Under the pieces are notes generated by a model. That model made no database searches and was not told where the DNA came from. It saw only the letters and a program-made list of their open reading frames with translations. A stretch of 64,000 nt of DNA from Mycobacterium sp. E787 (GTDB lineage: Bacteria > Actinomycetota > Actinomycetes > Mycobacteriales > Mycobacteriaceae): assembly GCF_001668725.1 (NCBI RefSeq), contig NZ_LZKL01000033.1:268684-332683 (forward strand), given 5' to 3'. Of the stretch, positions 36,401 through 45,049 are shown piece by piece. The position numbers and the translations under genes were made by a program. Position 1 is the stretch's first letter. Each line of letters starts with the position of its first letter.

Positions 36401-36667
36401 TCAACCGGCCTCCGGGCCGATCGTGGGGTCGGCGCGGCCCCTGCCCATCAGCTCGAGGCCGGCCATCGCCTGCTCGGCGCCGGCGCGGTCGGTCTTTTCG
36501 ACGGCGAACCCCATGTGGATGATTATCCAGTCGCCGGGGGAGAACGTCTCCTCCGGCAGCATGCCGACGTTGACCCTGCGCTGCTCACCGGCGACGTCGA
36601 CCAGCGCGAGCTGGCCCTCGTAGCCGTCCAGCATCCGGATCACCTGGCCCGGTATCCCGAGGCACAT
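36401..36667 (-). CDS. hypC: Hydrogenase maturation chaperone HypC (copy 2)
   Basis: 88 residues, [20 protein letters not shown] with Cys2, then [20 protein letters not shown] and a longer variable tail. It overlaps the protease gene upstream (ATGA) and ends 1 base before hypF. Together with the copy near 31.3 kb and the SIS-HypC fusion it makes three HypC-type domains in the operon. Confidence 0.94.
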   Translation of the reverse strand: MCLGIPGQVIRMLDGYEGQLALVDVAGEQRRVNVGMLPEETFSPGDWIIIHMGFAVEKTDRAGAEQAMAGLELMGRGRADPTIGPEAG

Positions 36668-37152
36668 CAGCGGTCCACCCGCGCGGACGCCTGCAGCGCC
36701 GCGACGATCTCCTCGACGGCCCGTGCGGCGCGGGGGACCGCCCTGGCCACGGGCTCGGTCAGGCCGATGCCCTCCTCGACGCTCCCCGCCTCGCACCCGA
36801 CGACGACCGTGTAGGGCGGGCTGCCGCCGAGGGCACGCAGGCTGGCGAACACGGCGGCCGGATCCATGCTGTGACCGTCGAGACCAGCTGTGCCACAACC
36901 GGATTCGTGGTCGGCCTGGAATACGTGCAGTGTGCCGGGGTTGCCGCGGCTCGGCACGGCGTCGACGAGGACGAGGGTGTCCCAGTCCTCGAGGAGGTCG
37001 TAGGCCAGGTGCATACCCCGGATGCCATAGTCGGTGACGCGGACGCGGGAGTCGCCCTGCGGGATCTCGGTGCTGCGGACCACTTCCGAGCCGAACCCGT
37101 CGTCCCCCAGGAAGATGTTGCCGATCCCGGCCACCAGGATGCGCGTTGTCAT
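36667..37152 (-). CDS. [NiFe]-hydrogenase maturation endopeptidase (HybD/HyaD-like)
   Basis: 161 residues. Removes the C-terminal peptide of the large subunit once nickel is in place. LVAGIGNIFLGDDGFGSEVV carries the first metal-binding acidic residue, LVLVDAVPSRGNPGTLHVF the second, and the His is in GLDGHSMDPAAVF. The substrate is presumably the large subunit encoded at 40.9-42.7 kb, whose C-terminal extension after DPCLPCGVH is 22 residues. Confidence 0.92.
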   Translation of the reverse strand: MTTRILVAGIGNIFLGDDGFGSEVVRSTEIPQGDSRVRVTDYGIRGMHLAYDLLEDWDTLVLVDAVPSRGNPGTLHVFQADHESGCGTAGLDGHSMDPAAVFASLRALGGSPPYTVVVGCEAGSVEEGIGLTEPVARAVPRAARAVEEIVAALQASARVDR

Positions 37153-37168
37153 CTCCTCGCCCGGGCGG

Positions 37169-37288
37169 CTACATCCGCCGCAGTTTCAGGTAGCGGCGGG
37201 CGTCGGGAATCGACACCAGCCCGAACACCAGCCCGATCGCGACCACCAGGGCGATGATGGCGAGGAATATCCAACCCAAGACTTCCAT
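37169..37288 (-). CDS. 39-residue single-pass membrane peptide (DUF6893-like)
   Basis: ATG at 37288 after AAAGGAG; stop TAG at 37169. The peptide starts MEVLGWIFLAIIALVVAIGL, continues hydrophobic to about residue 25 and ends SIPDARRYLKLRRM with a basic tail, so it is one membrane helix with a cytoplasmic basic end. From memory such peptides in actinobacterial hydrogenase loci are catalogued as DUF6893. It lies 12 bases after the 440-residue gene and 16 before the protease gene. It may anchor or couple the soluble hydrogenase to the membrane; this is inference. Confidence 0.8.
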   Translation of the reverse strand: MEVLGWIFLAIIALVVAIGLVFGLVSIPDARRYLKLRRM

Positions 37289-37300
37289 TTCGAACTCCTT

Positions 37301-38623
37301 TCACGTCGCGGGTTGCGAGGCTTCGAGCGGCTCCACTTCGTCGGGGGAGAAGTAGAGGTAGCGGCCGTACCAGTCGTGCAGTTCGGCGGCGGGGTCGTCC
37401 TCGACGACGACCGCGACGTGCTTGTTGCCCTCCACGTCCTCGTGCACCGACGTGACGCGGGCGGCCTTGCCGGCGACGAAGATGTCCTGGGCGTCGGCGT
37501 TGCGCCTCGGCCGCAACCGGACCCTGCTGCCGCGGGCGACCCGTACCCCGTTCACCAGCACCGCATCGATCTCCGGGCGAACCGCGTTGTCGGCCAGCGG
37601 ATCCCACCAGTCGACCCCCTCGGGGATCTCCGGGACGAGGCCCGAGATGGCGTGCGGGTCGCGCAGTACACCGTGCAGGCGCGCCATCGACTCCGGGGAC
37701 ATCGCGTCACACTGGTCGATGATGTGCGCGGCCCGCGGATCGGTGGCCCGGGCCTGCGCCTTCTCCTCCTCCGTCATCGTCATCACGCGCAACGTGAGGA
37801 TCTCGTCGATCTCCGTGCAGTCGTACAGTGCGGTGCCGCTCTGCTCGGCGACCTCCGGGTGGTCGTAGAGGATGATCGGCGAGATCAGCAGGATGTCCCG
37901 GGTGCCGACGGGTCCCGCCAGCACCGGGAAGCACCGGTGCCGGCCGCACCGCGACACCGCCTCGGCGGCGCCCGGTGGCGGCTCGAGCAGCGAAACGAAC
38001 TCACCGCCAACGACTTCGGCGATGACGTGGGTGCCGATCATGGACCGGGCGATCGCGTCGGCTTTGTCGCCGACGGCCTCCCCGACGTTGCCGACCCGCA
38101 CGGAGACCCGGCGCAGGTCACCGTCGGGCTCGCTGGCGACCGTCAGCAGGCCCCGCACCTCCTGCCGCCGGCGCACCAGGCGCCCGCCGTCGACGTATTC
38201 GACGTCGGTCGCCGCGTCCGCCGCGAAGGGCAGTTCGCGCGGCCCGTCCTCGAAGGCGAGCGGGCCGAACGATCGTTCGCATTCCACCGCCTCGTCCCAG
38301 GTCAGCCACGACCCGGCCGCGGTCCGCAGCTCGTCGACCGGTTCGAATTCCCCGTGGGCGAACTCTCGCTCGGCACGCCGGTGCTGCAACTGCAGGAACC
38401 GCACCACCAGCGTCAGGGCTTGGGCGGCCCCGTCGACCAGGAAGTCCGCGGCGAGGCTGTCGTCCTCGCCCAGGCCCGCGTCCGCGGCGCCGGGCGGGCC
38501 CAGAACGCCGAACTGCCAACGCGACTGATTCTTGGTCGACGTCCCCCGGTACGGGTAGAGCAGGTAGCCCTCGTACAGCACCGCGTCGGCGACGGCGCGG
38601 GCCCGGTCCCAGCCGGAGGTCAT
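37301..38623 (-). CDS. 440-residue hydrogenase-operon protein, unknown function
   Basis: 440 residues from ATG 38623, no signal or membrane helix. Notable stretches: LYEGYLLYPYRGTSTKNQSR, FGPLAFEDGPRELPF, ILLISPIILYDHPEVAEQSG, TDPRAAHIIDQCDAMSPESM and ENA-type VRLRPRRNADAQDIFVAGKA. I know no biochemical function; similar proteins accompany group 1h hydrogenases in actinobacteria. ATGA overlap with the DUF6084 gene implies coupled translation, so it probably acts with the neighbouring orphan proteins in assembly or electron transfer. Confidence 0.7.
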   Translation of the reverse strand: MTSGWDRARAVADAVLYEGYLLYPYRGTSTKNQSRWQFGVLGPPGAADAGLGEDDSLAADFLVDGAAQALTLVVRFLQLQHRRAEREFAHGEFEPVDELRTAAGSWLTWDEAVECERSFGPLAFEDGPRELPFAADAATDVEYVDGGRLVRRRQEVRGLLTVASEPDGDLRRVSVRVGNVGEAVGDKADAIARSMIGTHVIAEVVGGEFVSLLEPPPGAAEAVSRCGRHRCFPVLAGPVGTRDILLISPIILYDHPEVAEQSGTALYDCTEIDEILTLRVMTMTEEEKAQARATDPRAAHIIDQCDAMSPESMARLHGVLRDPHAISGLVPEIPEGVDWWDPLADNAVRPEIDAVLVNGVRVARGSRVRLRPRRNADAQDIFVAGKAARVTSVHEDVEGNKHVAVVVEDDPAAELHDWYGRYLYFSPDEVEPLEASQPAT

Positions 38624-39273
38624 CGGGCCTCCTCGCGGTCGGTGTCCAGCAGCGAGGTGACCGCGTGGTCGAGGTCGAGCAGGCCTTGCGCCGACTTGTA
38701 GGCGGCCAGCGCCGCGATGGTTTCGTGGCTCAGGCGCACCCAGCCGGCGTTGGGGTAGTGCTGTGCGATCAGGTCCCGCCAGACCGTGACCGGCATGTCG
38801 TAGCGATATTCGCAGTCCCACGGCACCTGCTGGACCGAGAACCCGCGTTCGGACTTCACGAAAATGGTTCCGCTGAAAAGGAATTGGAGCGGCAGCGCGC
38901 CGTCGCGCAGGGCATGCAGGTACTTGGCGGCGGCAACCTCGAAGTCGTACGTGCAGTCCAGCGGGAGCGCGACCGTCGTGTTCCCGGCGAAGCCGGGCAC
39001 CATCGCGGTGGCGTGTTGCCAGAGGAAGGTGCGCTGGGTGGTGGCCCAGCGTTCGCGCGGCCCGAACAGGTCGAGCAGCCCGGCCGCCTCCTCCTCGGAG
39101 TAGGAACGCCGCAGCGGTTCGATCCTGACCTGGCAGCGCAGCGAGATCGCGTGCACCGGATCGTCACCGCCGGTGGCGACGCTGACCCGCGCCGTCAACA
39201 CCGGGCTCACCGAGTACGGTTCGGGCGCCACGTCGAGCACCGCGAAGTTCACGTCCATGTGTTCTGCGGTCAT
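38620..39273 (-). CDS. DUF6084 hydrogenase-linked protein
   Basis: 217 residues, soluble. Segments: NFAVLDVAPEPYSVSPVLTA, LRCQVRIEPLRRSYSEEEAA, LFGPRERWATTQRTFLWQHA, and SVQQVPWDCEYRYDMPVTVW. The beta-rich N-terminus and the VPLP-type pattern suggest a structural or docking role. From memory this corresponds to DUF6084. It overlaps its neighbours by 4 bases on both sides (ATGA), so all are made in step. Confidence 0.7.
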   Translation of the reverse strand: MTAEHMDVNFAVLDVAPEPYSVSPVLTARVSVATGGDDPVHAISLRCQVRIEPLRRSYSEEEAAGLLDLFGPRERWATTQRTFLWQHATAMVPGFAGNTTVALPLDCTYDFEVAAAKYLHALRDGALPLQFLFSGTIFVKSERGFSVQQVPWDCEYRYDMPVTVWRDLIAQHYPNAGWVRLSHETIAALAAYKSAQGLLDLDHAVTSLLDTDREEAR

Positions 39274-39905
39274 GGCGGTGTCTCTACCGCGCGGGCCTTG
39301 ATGTCGGCGAAGAAGCCGTCGATGAACGCGCGGGCCTCCTGGCCACCGTCGAATCCCCGCCACATCATCCGCAGCCGCCCGACGAACTCGTAGCAGGCGT
39401 CGATGGGAACCAAATAGGTTTGCGGCTCGGCGTTTTCGTCGTCGTCGGGCACCCGGACCAGCAGCGCCTCGACGTCGTCGGCCACCAGCCCCGCCCGCGG
39501 GTCGGCGCCGCCGACCGAGCGCCAGGCGTCCAGATCGAGTTCGGATTCGCACGCGCCGGCCGGGCCCGGGTAGAAGGCCACCGTGCGCCCGAGCTCGGAG
39601 TTGGTGAAGAAGAAGGCGACGCCGACCGGGATCTGCAGCGCCTCCCACGCGCGGCGGTCCAGCGCGAAGCCCGGAAACGCCAGGTACCGGTCCGGCACCG
39701 CCCGATAGCGCAGCTCGGCCGCCGAATCGGTGAACAACAGGTAGCAGGCGCGGCAGACGCACATCAGCTGCCGGGCGCCCACGTTGACCACGTGCTGGTG
39801 CTCGTCGGCGATCGCCTCGGCGCACATCTCACAGCGTTCCCCGGCCGGCTCGGGGGCCGCCCGGTTGCTTCGGATCCGGCTCAGCACCTCGAACGGGGTG
39901 CTCAC
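39270..39905 (-). CDS. DUF5947 hydrogenase-linked protein with CxxC pairs
   Basis: 211 residues from GTG 39905. The N-terminal part has GERCEMCAEAIADEHQHVVN and MCVCRACYLLFTD, two Cys pairs that could bind zinc or an Fe-S cluster. Later: RYLAFPGFALDRRAWEALQI, PVGVAFFFTNSELGRTVAFY. From memory this is DUF5947, regularly next to actinobacterial hydrogenase genes. Function unknown; a metal-binding partner of the NifU/Rieske-like protein encoded just upstream is plausible. Confidence 0.72.
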   Translation of the reverse strand: MSTPFEVLSRIRSNRAAPEPAGERCEMCAEAIADEHQHVVNVGARQLMCVCRACYLLFTDSAAELRYRAVPDRYLAFPGFALDRRAWEALQIPVGVAFFFTNSELGRTVAFYPGPAGACESELDLDAWRSVGGADPRAGLVADDVEALLVRVPDDDENAEPQTYLVPIDACYEFVGRLRMMWRGFDGGQEARAFIDGFFADIKARAVETPP

Positions 39906-40780
39906 GGCCGGGCCCCCATGGGTTCGCCGAGCGCCACCGACGGCATCCCCTCGCGAAGCAGCAGGGGCAGCGGCTCGAGGTGAGTTCCGTCGGGGCCGGC
40001 GCCCGCGTGCACGATGTCGAACTGCGTGCCGCAGCGCGGGCAGCCCAGCAGCGCGTCGCTCAGCTGCGCGCCCGCCAGCGTGTCGTCGCACACCGGGCAA
40101 TGGTCGCGGTAGGCCAGCGGCAGGTCGCCGACCCGGCATACCAGCAGCGGCGTGCCCGACACCAGGAACCCCGCCACCTCGCCGGGAGCGAGATCGCCCA
40201 CCTCCGGCACCGGATGCCAGCCGGCGCTGTGCCCGTTCGACTTCACGTGCGCCATCAGCGATTCGGCCGGAATCACGGTGGCGGCTTCCTCCGTCGAGGC
40301 GGTGGCCACTTCGATCGACGTGATCTCCGGCGCCGCCGCACGGACCGCGTCCTCGACCGCCAGCTCCAGCGTCACCGCCGACGAGGGGCAGGTCTTGCAG
40401 CTTCCCCGGAACGCCAGCCGCACGGTGTCGCCGTCGATCTCGAGCAGGTCGACGTCGCCGCCGTGCGAGCCGAGGTACGGTCGCACCCGGTCCAGCGCGT
40501 CCGACACCCGCCGGTGCGCGTCGTGCGGGTGCAGCCCGTGGACGAGGAGCAGGCTGGCCACCAGGTCGTCGGTGGCCAGCCGCTCGGCCAAACCGGCGTC
40601 ACCGGCCCGCATGATCCGTTCCAGCGCGGCCCCGTAGAGCCCGACCACCTCGCTTACCAGCTGTTGGGCGCGCTCGTGCGCGGCGGCCCCACCCGCCGCG
40701 CAGGAATCCAGCAGCGTCTGGATCCGATCGCCCGCCATGCGCCATTGCGCGTCGTCGAGGAGCTCCGGGCGATCCGCCAT
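39902..40780 (-). CDS. NifU C-terminal domain fused to a Rieske-like all-Cys domain
   Basis: 292 residues. A helical N-terminus (1-85) precedes a NifU C-terminal domain (about 95-165: LGSHGGDVDLLEIDGDTVRL, SCKTCPSS with its CxxC) and a Rieske-like fold (about 190-275: PGEVAGFLVSGTPLLVCRVG, DHCPVCDDTLAGA, LLGCPRCGTQFD). In true Rieske domains the pattern is CxH...CxxH; here it is CPVC...CPRC, so both histidines are cysteines, giving a higher chance of an all-Cys cluster or zinc site. It lies directly after the large subunit and is a candidate electron-transfer or cluster-delivery partner. Confidence 0.8.
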   Translation of the reverse strand: MADRPELLDDAQWRMAGDRIQTLLDSCAAGGAAAHERAQQLVSEVVGLYGAALERIMRAGDAGLAERLATDDLVASLLLVHGLHPHDAHRRVSDALDRVRPYLGSHGGDVDLLEIDGDTVRLAFRGSCKTCPSSAVTLELAVEDAVRAAAPEITSIEVATASTEEAATVIPAESLMAHVKSNGHSAGWHPVPEVGDLAPGEVAGFLVSGTPLLVCRVGDLPLAYRDHCPVCDDTLAGAQLSDALLGCPRCGTQFDIVHAGAGPDGTHLEPLPLLLREGMPSVALGEPMGARP

Positions 40781-40793
40781 GCCACCTCCAATA

Positions 40794-40897
40794 CGGTGAC
40801 GACCCGCTGCGCCCGGCTCCGCCGCGCTTGCGATCGTCACTGCTTCACCACGGTGACGACCCGCTGCGCCCGGCTCCGCCGCGCTTGCGATCGTCAC
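40794..40897. repeat. 47-bp repeat, two tandem copies before the NifU/Rieske gene
   Basis: Copies at 40794-40840 and 40851-40897 (57-bp period) are identical: CGGTGACGACCCGCTGCGCC ... GCTTGCGATCGTCAC. Their terminal arms GTGACGA/TCGTCAC pair perfectly. The second copy includes the stop codon of the large-subunit gene. They occupy the spacer between two co-transcribed hydrogenase genes, so they would be transcribed as RNA hairpins. Confidence 0.88.
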
Positions 40898-42693
40898 TCC
40901 CCGACGGGTGACTGCGTGGGCGTGTGCAGTCTGTCCAGGGTCTTGCCCTTACCCAGGTACATGTGCACGCCGCACGGTAGGCACGGGTCGAAGCTGCGCA
41001 CCGTGCGCATGACGTCGATGCCCTTGAAGTTCTCCCGGCCGTTCTCCTCGAAGATCGGCTGCCCCTGCACCGCGTCCTCGTAGGGCCCCGGCGTCCCGTA
41101 GCTGTCGCGCGGGTTGGCGTTCCACGGGGTGGGCGGGTACGGGTGGTAGTTGGCGATCTTGCCGTCCCGGATCACCAGGTGGTGGCTGAGCACGCCGCGC
41201 ACGGCCTCGGTGAAGCCGCAGCCGATGGCCTCGTCGGGCACCTCGAACTTTTCCCACGTCTTGGTGCGCCCGGCGCGGATCTCCTCGAGCGCCTTCTCTG
41301 CGAAGTACAACCCGCACGCCGCCGCGTAGGCCTGGAAGTAGGTGCGCGCCCGGTCGCGTTCGATCGTGTTGCTGCCGTACTTGGGCACCTTCCACTCGAA
41401 CTCCACCGGGCCCTTCAGCGCGGTCTTGGGCAGGTTGATCTTGACGCTGTTGCCGGTGGCCTTGACGTAGCCGATGTCGACCAGCCCGGCCAGCGCGGTC
41501 GCCCACAGCCGCGCCAGCGGGCCGCCACCGGTGTCCAGCGCCAGGTGATCCTTGCCGTCGAACCAGCGCGGCGACATCACCCAGCTGTACTTGCCGCCTT
41601 CCATGTCGCGCTTCTGCGGGTGCGGGTTGGTGTGCTGGTTCCACGGATGCCGGCGGTCCACCGGGTTGCCGAGCGGATCGGTCTTGACGAACATCTCCTG
41701 ATCGGTCCAGTCGTCGTAATACGAACTGCCCAACAGGATCCGGATGCCGAGGTTGATGTCCACCAGCGAGTGGGTGACCAGCTTGCCGTCGACCACCACG
41801 CCCGGGGTGACGAACATCGCGTTACCCCAGCGCTCCATGTCCTTGTAGGCGAAGTTGCACACCTCGGGGTCCTGGAAGGAGCCCCAGCAGCCCAGCAGGG
41901 TGCGGCGCAGCCCGACCTTCTCGTAGCCGGGCAGTGCGGTGTAGAAGAAGTCGAACAGGTCGTCGTGCATCGGCACGACCTTCTTCATGAACTCGACGTA
42001 GCGCATCAGCCGGGTCATGTAGTCCGTCATCAGCTGGATCGTCGCGACGGTGCCGACCCCGCCGGGGTACAGCGTGGACGGGTGCACGTGGCGACCCTCC
42101 ATGAGGCAGAACATCTCTCGGGTCCAGCGGCTGACCGCCAGCGCCTCGCGGTAGAACTCGCCGCTGAACGGGTTCAGCGAGCGCATGATGTCGGCGATGG
42201 TCCGGTAGCCGTGCGCGCCGGCCTGCGGCGCCGCGGTCTTCTCCGCCAGGGCCAGCACGCTCGGGTTGGTCTCGCTGACCATCTTTTCGCAGAAGTCGAC
42301 GCCCACCAGGTTTTCCTGGAAGATGTTGTGGTCGAACATGTATTCCGCGGCCTCGCCGAGGTTGACGATCCACTCGCCGAGGTGCGGCGGCTTGACCCCG
42401 TACGCCATGTTCTGCGCGTAACACGAACAGGTGGCGTGGTTGTCGCCGCAGATGCCGCAGATCCGGCTGGTGATGAAGTGGGCGTCGCGGGGGTCCTTGC
42501 CCTTCATGAAGATCGAGTAGCCGCGGAAGATCGACGAGGTGCTGTGGCACTCGACGACTTCCCGGTTCTCGAAATCGATCTTGGTGTAGATGCCGAGGCT
42601 GCCCACGATCCTGGTGATCGGGTCCCATGCCATGTCGACGAGCTGGCCGGGTTCCCGCTTGGCGGTGGTCGGCTCGGGGACGATTGTTGTCAT
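40894..42693 (-). CDS. hhyL: Group 1h-type [NiFe] hydrogenase large subunit
   Basis: 599 residues. Holds the Ni-Fe(CN)2CO centre. The L1 motif is RICGICGDNH (Cys79, Cys82) and L2 is DPCLPCGVH (Cys571, Cys574, His577); the 22 residues after His577 (MYLGKGKTLDRLHTPTQSPV...) are the peptide removed by the endopeptidase. The sequence style, small-subunit partner and accessory genes match the actinobacterial high-affinity hydrogenases (Hhy of M. smegmatis, AH of Ralstonia) that oxidise H2 at atmospheric levels in air. AGGGAGA before the ATG. Confidence 0.93.
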   Translation of the reverse strand: MTTIVPEPTTAKREPGQLVDMAWDPITRIVGSLGIYTKIDFENREVVECHSTSSIFRGYSIFMKGKDPRDAHFITSRICGICGDNHATCSCYAQNMAYGVKPPHLGEWIVNLGEAAEYMFDHNIFQENLVGVDFCEKMVSETNPSVLALAEKTAAPQAGAHGYRTIADIMRSLNPFSGEFYREALAVSRWTREMFCLMEGRHVHPSTLYPGGVGTVATIQLMTDYMTRLMRYVEFMKKVVPMHDDLFDFFYTALPGYEKVGLRRTLLGCWGSFQDPEVCNFAYKDMERWGNAMFVTPGVVVDGKLVTHSLVDINLGIRILLGSSYYDDWTDQEMFVKTDPLGNPVDRRHPWNQHTNPHPQKRDMEGGKYSWVMSPRWFDGKDHLALDTGGGPLARLWATALAGLVDIGYVKATGNSVKINLPKTALKGPVEFEWKVPKYGSNTIERDRARTYFQAYAAACGLYFAEKALEEIRAGRTKTWEKFEVPDEAIGCGFTEAVRGVLSHHLVIRDGKIANYHPYPPTPWNANPRDSYGTPGPYEDAVQGQPIFEENGRENFKGIDVMRTVRSFDPCLPCGVHMYLGKGKTLDRLHTPTQSPVGE

Positions 42694-42748
42694 CGAAATG
42701 TCTCCCTGTGCAGTGGGGATGAAGCGCGCCGGCCCTGGTAGAGGGGAT

Positions 42749-43804
<1,056 letters not shown>

Positions 43805-43904
43805 GACGCAGCTTTCCGGAGCTGGGCTGGGATGCTCCTACGCTGCCGGAGTCGACCGTCGGCCCACTTGCGCAGCGTTGATTTTGGGTCTACTCCCGCC
43901 GCAC

Positions 43905-43919
43905 ACCGTTGTCAACGGT
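43905..43919. promoter_or_regulatory. Palindrome ACCGTTG-T-CAACGGT upstream of hhyS
   Basis: Perfect 7-bp arms around a single T, about 100 bases upstream of the hhyS start. Length and symmetry fit a dimeric repressor or activator site. No regulator of this specificity is known to me. Confidence 0.45.
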
Positions 43920-43925
43920 CCTTGG

Positions 43926-43937
43926 TTTGCCGGCAAA
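43926..43937. promoter_or_regulatory. Palindrome TTTGCCGGCAAA upstream of hhyS
   Basis: A perfect 12-bp palindrome 6 bases from the previous one. Its TTGC/GCAA ends recall the half-sites of the nickel (Nur) box at the head of the locus but without the 5-base spacer. Possible operator. Confidence 0.45.
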
Positions 43938-44114
43938 TGCACATATGCCTCACAAGGCCCACGGGCCGGCCATTGCCGTTGCCCGGCAAGGAAGTACGGC
44001 GCCCCGGCGCGGCGTCACCAACCCGTGAGCCAGCCTAATGAGGGAGGCGAACGAAAAAGGCGTCATGCGATCCATTCGCAGGATTTCCGGGGCCGAATGA
44101 ATTGCGCCGGCCGG

Positions 44115-44885
44115 TCAGCCCGCGGAGTCCGCGGCGAACCGCCGCAGCCATCCGAACCAGGCCCCCATGCCGGCCCCGGTGCGGGCACTGACCGGCAGGA
44201 TCTCGGCCTCCGCGTTGACCTCGCGCACGTGCGCGATGTACGAGTCGACATCGACGTCGAGGTGCGGCACCAGATCAATCTTGTTGAGCAGCACCACATC
44301 CACCGACCGGAACATCACCGGATACTTCAGCGGCTTGTCCTCGCCCTCGGTCACCGAGTAGACCATCGCCTTGGCGTGCTCGCCGACGTCGAACTCGGCC
44401 GGGCAGACCAGGTTGCCGACGTTCTCGATGATCACCAGGTCCAGGCCGGGCAGGTCGAGGCCGGGCAGCGCCCGATTGACCATCGGCGCGTCGAGATGGC
44501 ATTCGCCGCCAAACCCATTGCTCGTGTTCAGCAGCGAAACCTGGGCGCCGCGACCGCTGAGCTTGGCCGCGTCCAGGTCGGTGGCGATGTCGCCCTCGAT
44601 CACGCCAATCGCGAATTCCCCGGTGAGCTCGTCGAGCGTCGCCTGCAGGATGGTCGTCTTCCCGGACCCGGGCGAACTCATCAGGTTCAGCGTGCGGATC
44701 CCGTTGCTCTCGAAGGCCGCCCGGTTGGCGTCGGCGAGAACGTCGTTCTCGGCGAAAATCGCCTCCAGCACGTCGACGCGCTGCCTGCCCGTCCGGTAGG
44801 AGCTGTGGTCGCCGTGTTCGTGGTCGGGCTGGTCGTGATCGTGGGCGTGCACGGTGCCGTCATCGTGCCGATGAAATCTGCCCAT
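44115..44885 (-). CDS. hypB: Nickel-insertion GTPase HypB
   Basis: 256 residues. Delivers nickel to the large subunit with HypA, driven by GTP. A His-rich N-terminus (HDHDQPDHEHGDH, residues 15-27) may store nickel; the P-loop is SSPGSGKTTILQ near residue 70, followed by VIEGDIATDLDA, IIENVGNLVCPAEFDVG (with the metal-site Cys) and LLNKIDLVPHLDVDVDSY. It is transcribed from nicT and hypA towards hhyS. Confidence 0.96.
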   Translation of the reverse strand: MGRFHRHDDGTVHAHDHDQPDHEHGDHSSYRTGRQRVDVLEAIFAENDVLADANRAAFESNGIRTLNLMSSPGSGKTTILQATLDELTGEFAIGVIEGDIATDLDAAKLSGRGAQVSLLNTSNGFGGECHLDAPMVNRALPGLDLPGLDLVIIENVGNLVCPAEFDVGEHAKAMVYSVTEGEDKPLKYPVMFRSVDVVLLNKIDLVPHLDVDVDSYIAHVREVNAEAEILPVSARTGAGMGAWFGWLRRFAADSAG

Positions 44886-44948
44886 GATCGAATCCGTTCG
44901 CGTGCCTATGGCCGAATCCTAATGCGCGGCGCAACCCGGCCGCCCGAG

Positions 44949-44996
44949 CGTGAAATCCGCGACACGTCACCGGCGTGTCACGTCGTGAATTTCACG
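44949..44996. promoter_or_regulatory. Nested inverted repeat upstream of hypB
   Basis: Outer arms CGTGAAAT (44949-44956) and ATTTCACG (44989-44996), inner arms GACACG (44961-44966) and CGTGTC (44974-44979). The two pairs nest, so the 48-bp region can fold as one imperfect hairpin or serve as a double operator 64 bases upstream of hypB, in the 164-base hypA-hypB gap. Confidence 0.5.
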
Positions 44997-45049
44997 TTCG
45001 GCGCCGGGGCGGCAAAGCGCCTGAGCGTCCTGCGGTTTGGCTACCGGCC

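Larger units (their letters stand above)
43805..44114. promoter_or_regulatory. hhyS upstream region
   Basis: 310 bases between hypB and hhyS without a credible gene. It contains two palindromes listed separately and the AT-richest patch of the locus (gcaaatgcacatatgcctca). It probably carries the promoter of the structural genes. TGTGAGGCATATGTGCA (minus strand, 43935-43951) resembles only one half of a Crp/GlxR site. Confidence 0.55.

Noticed and set aside
41143..42741. A 532-codon + strand frame opposite hhyL
   Set aside because: Antisense shadow of the hydrogenase large subunit with no start signal or domain.
43935..43951. Crp/GlxR-type site upstream of hhyS
   Set aside because: Only the TGTGA half is present; the second half reads TGTGC instead of TCACA.
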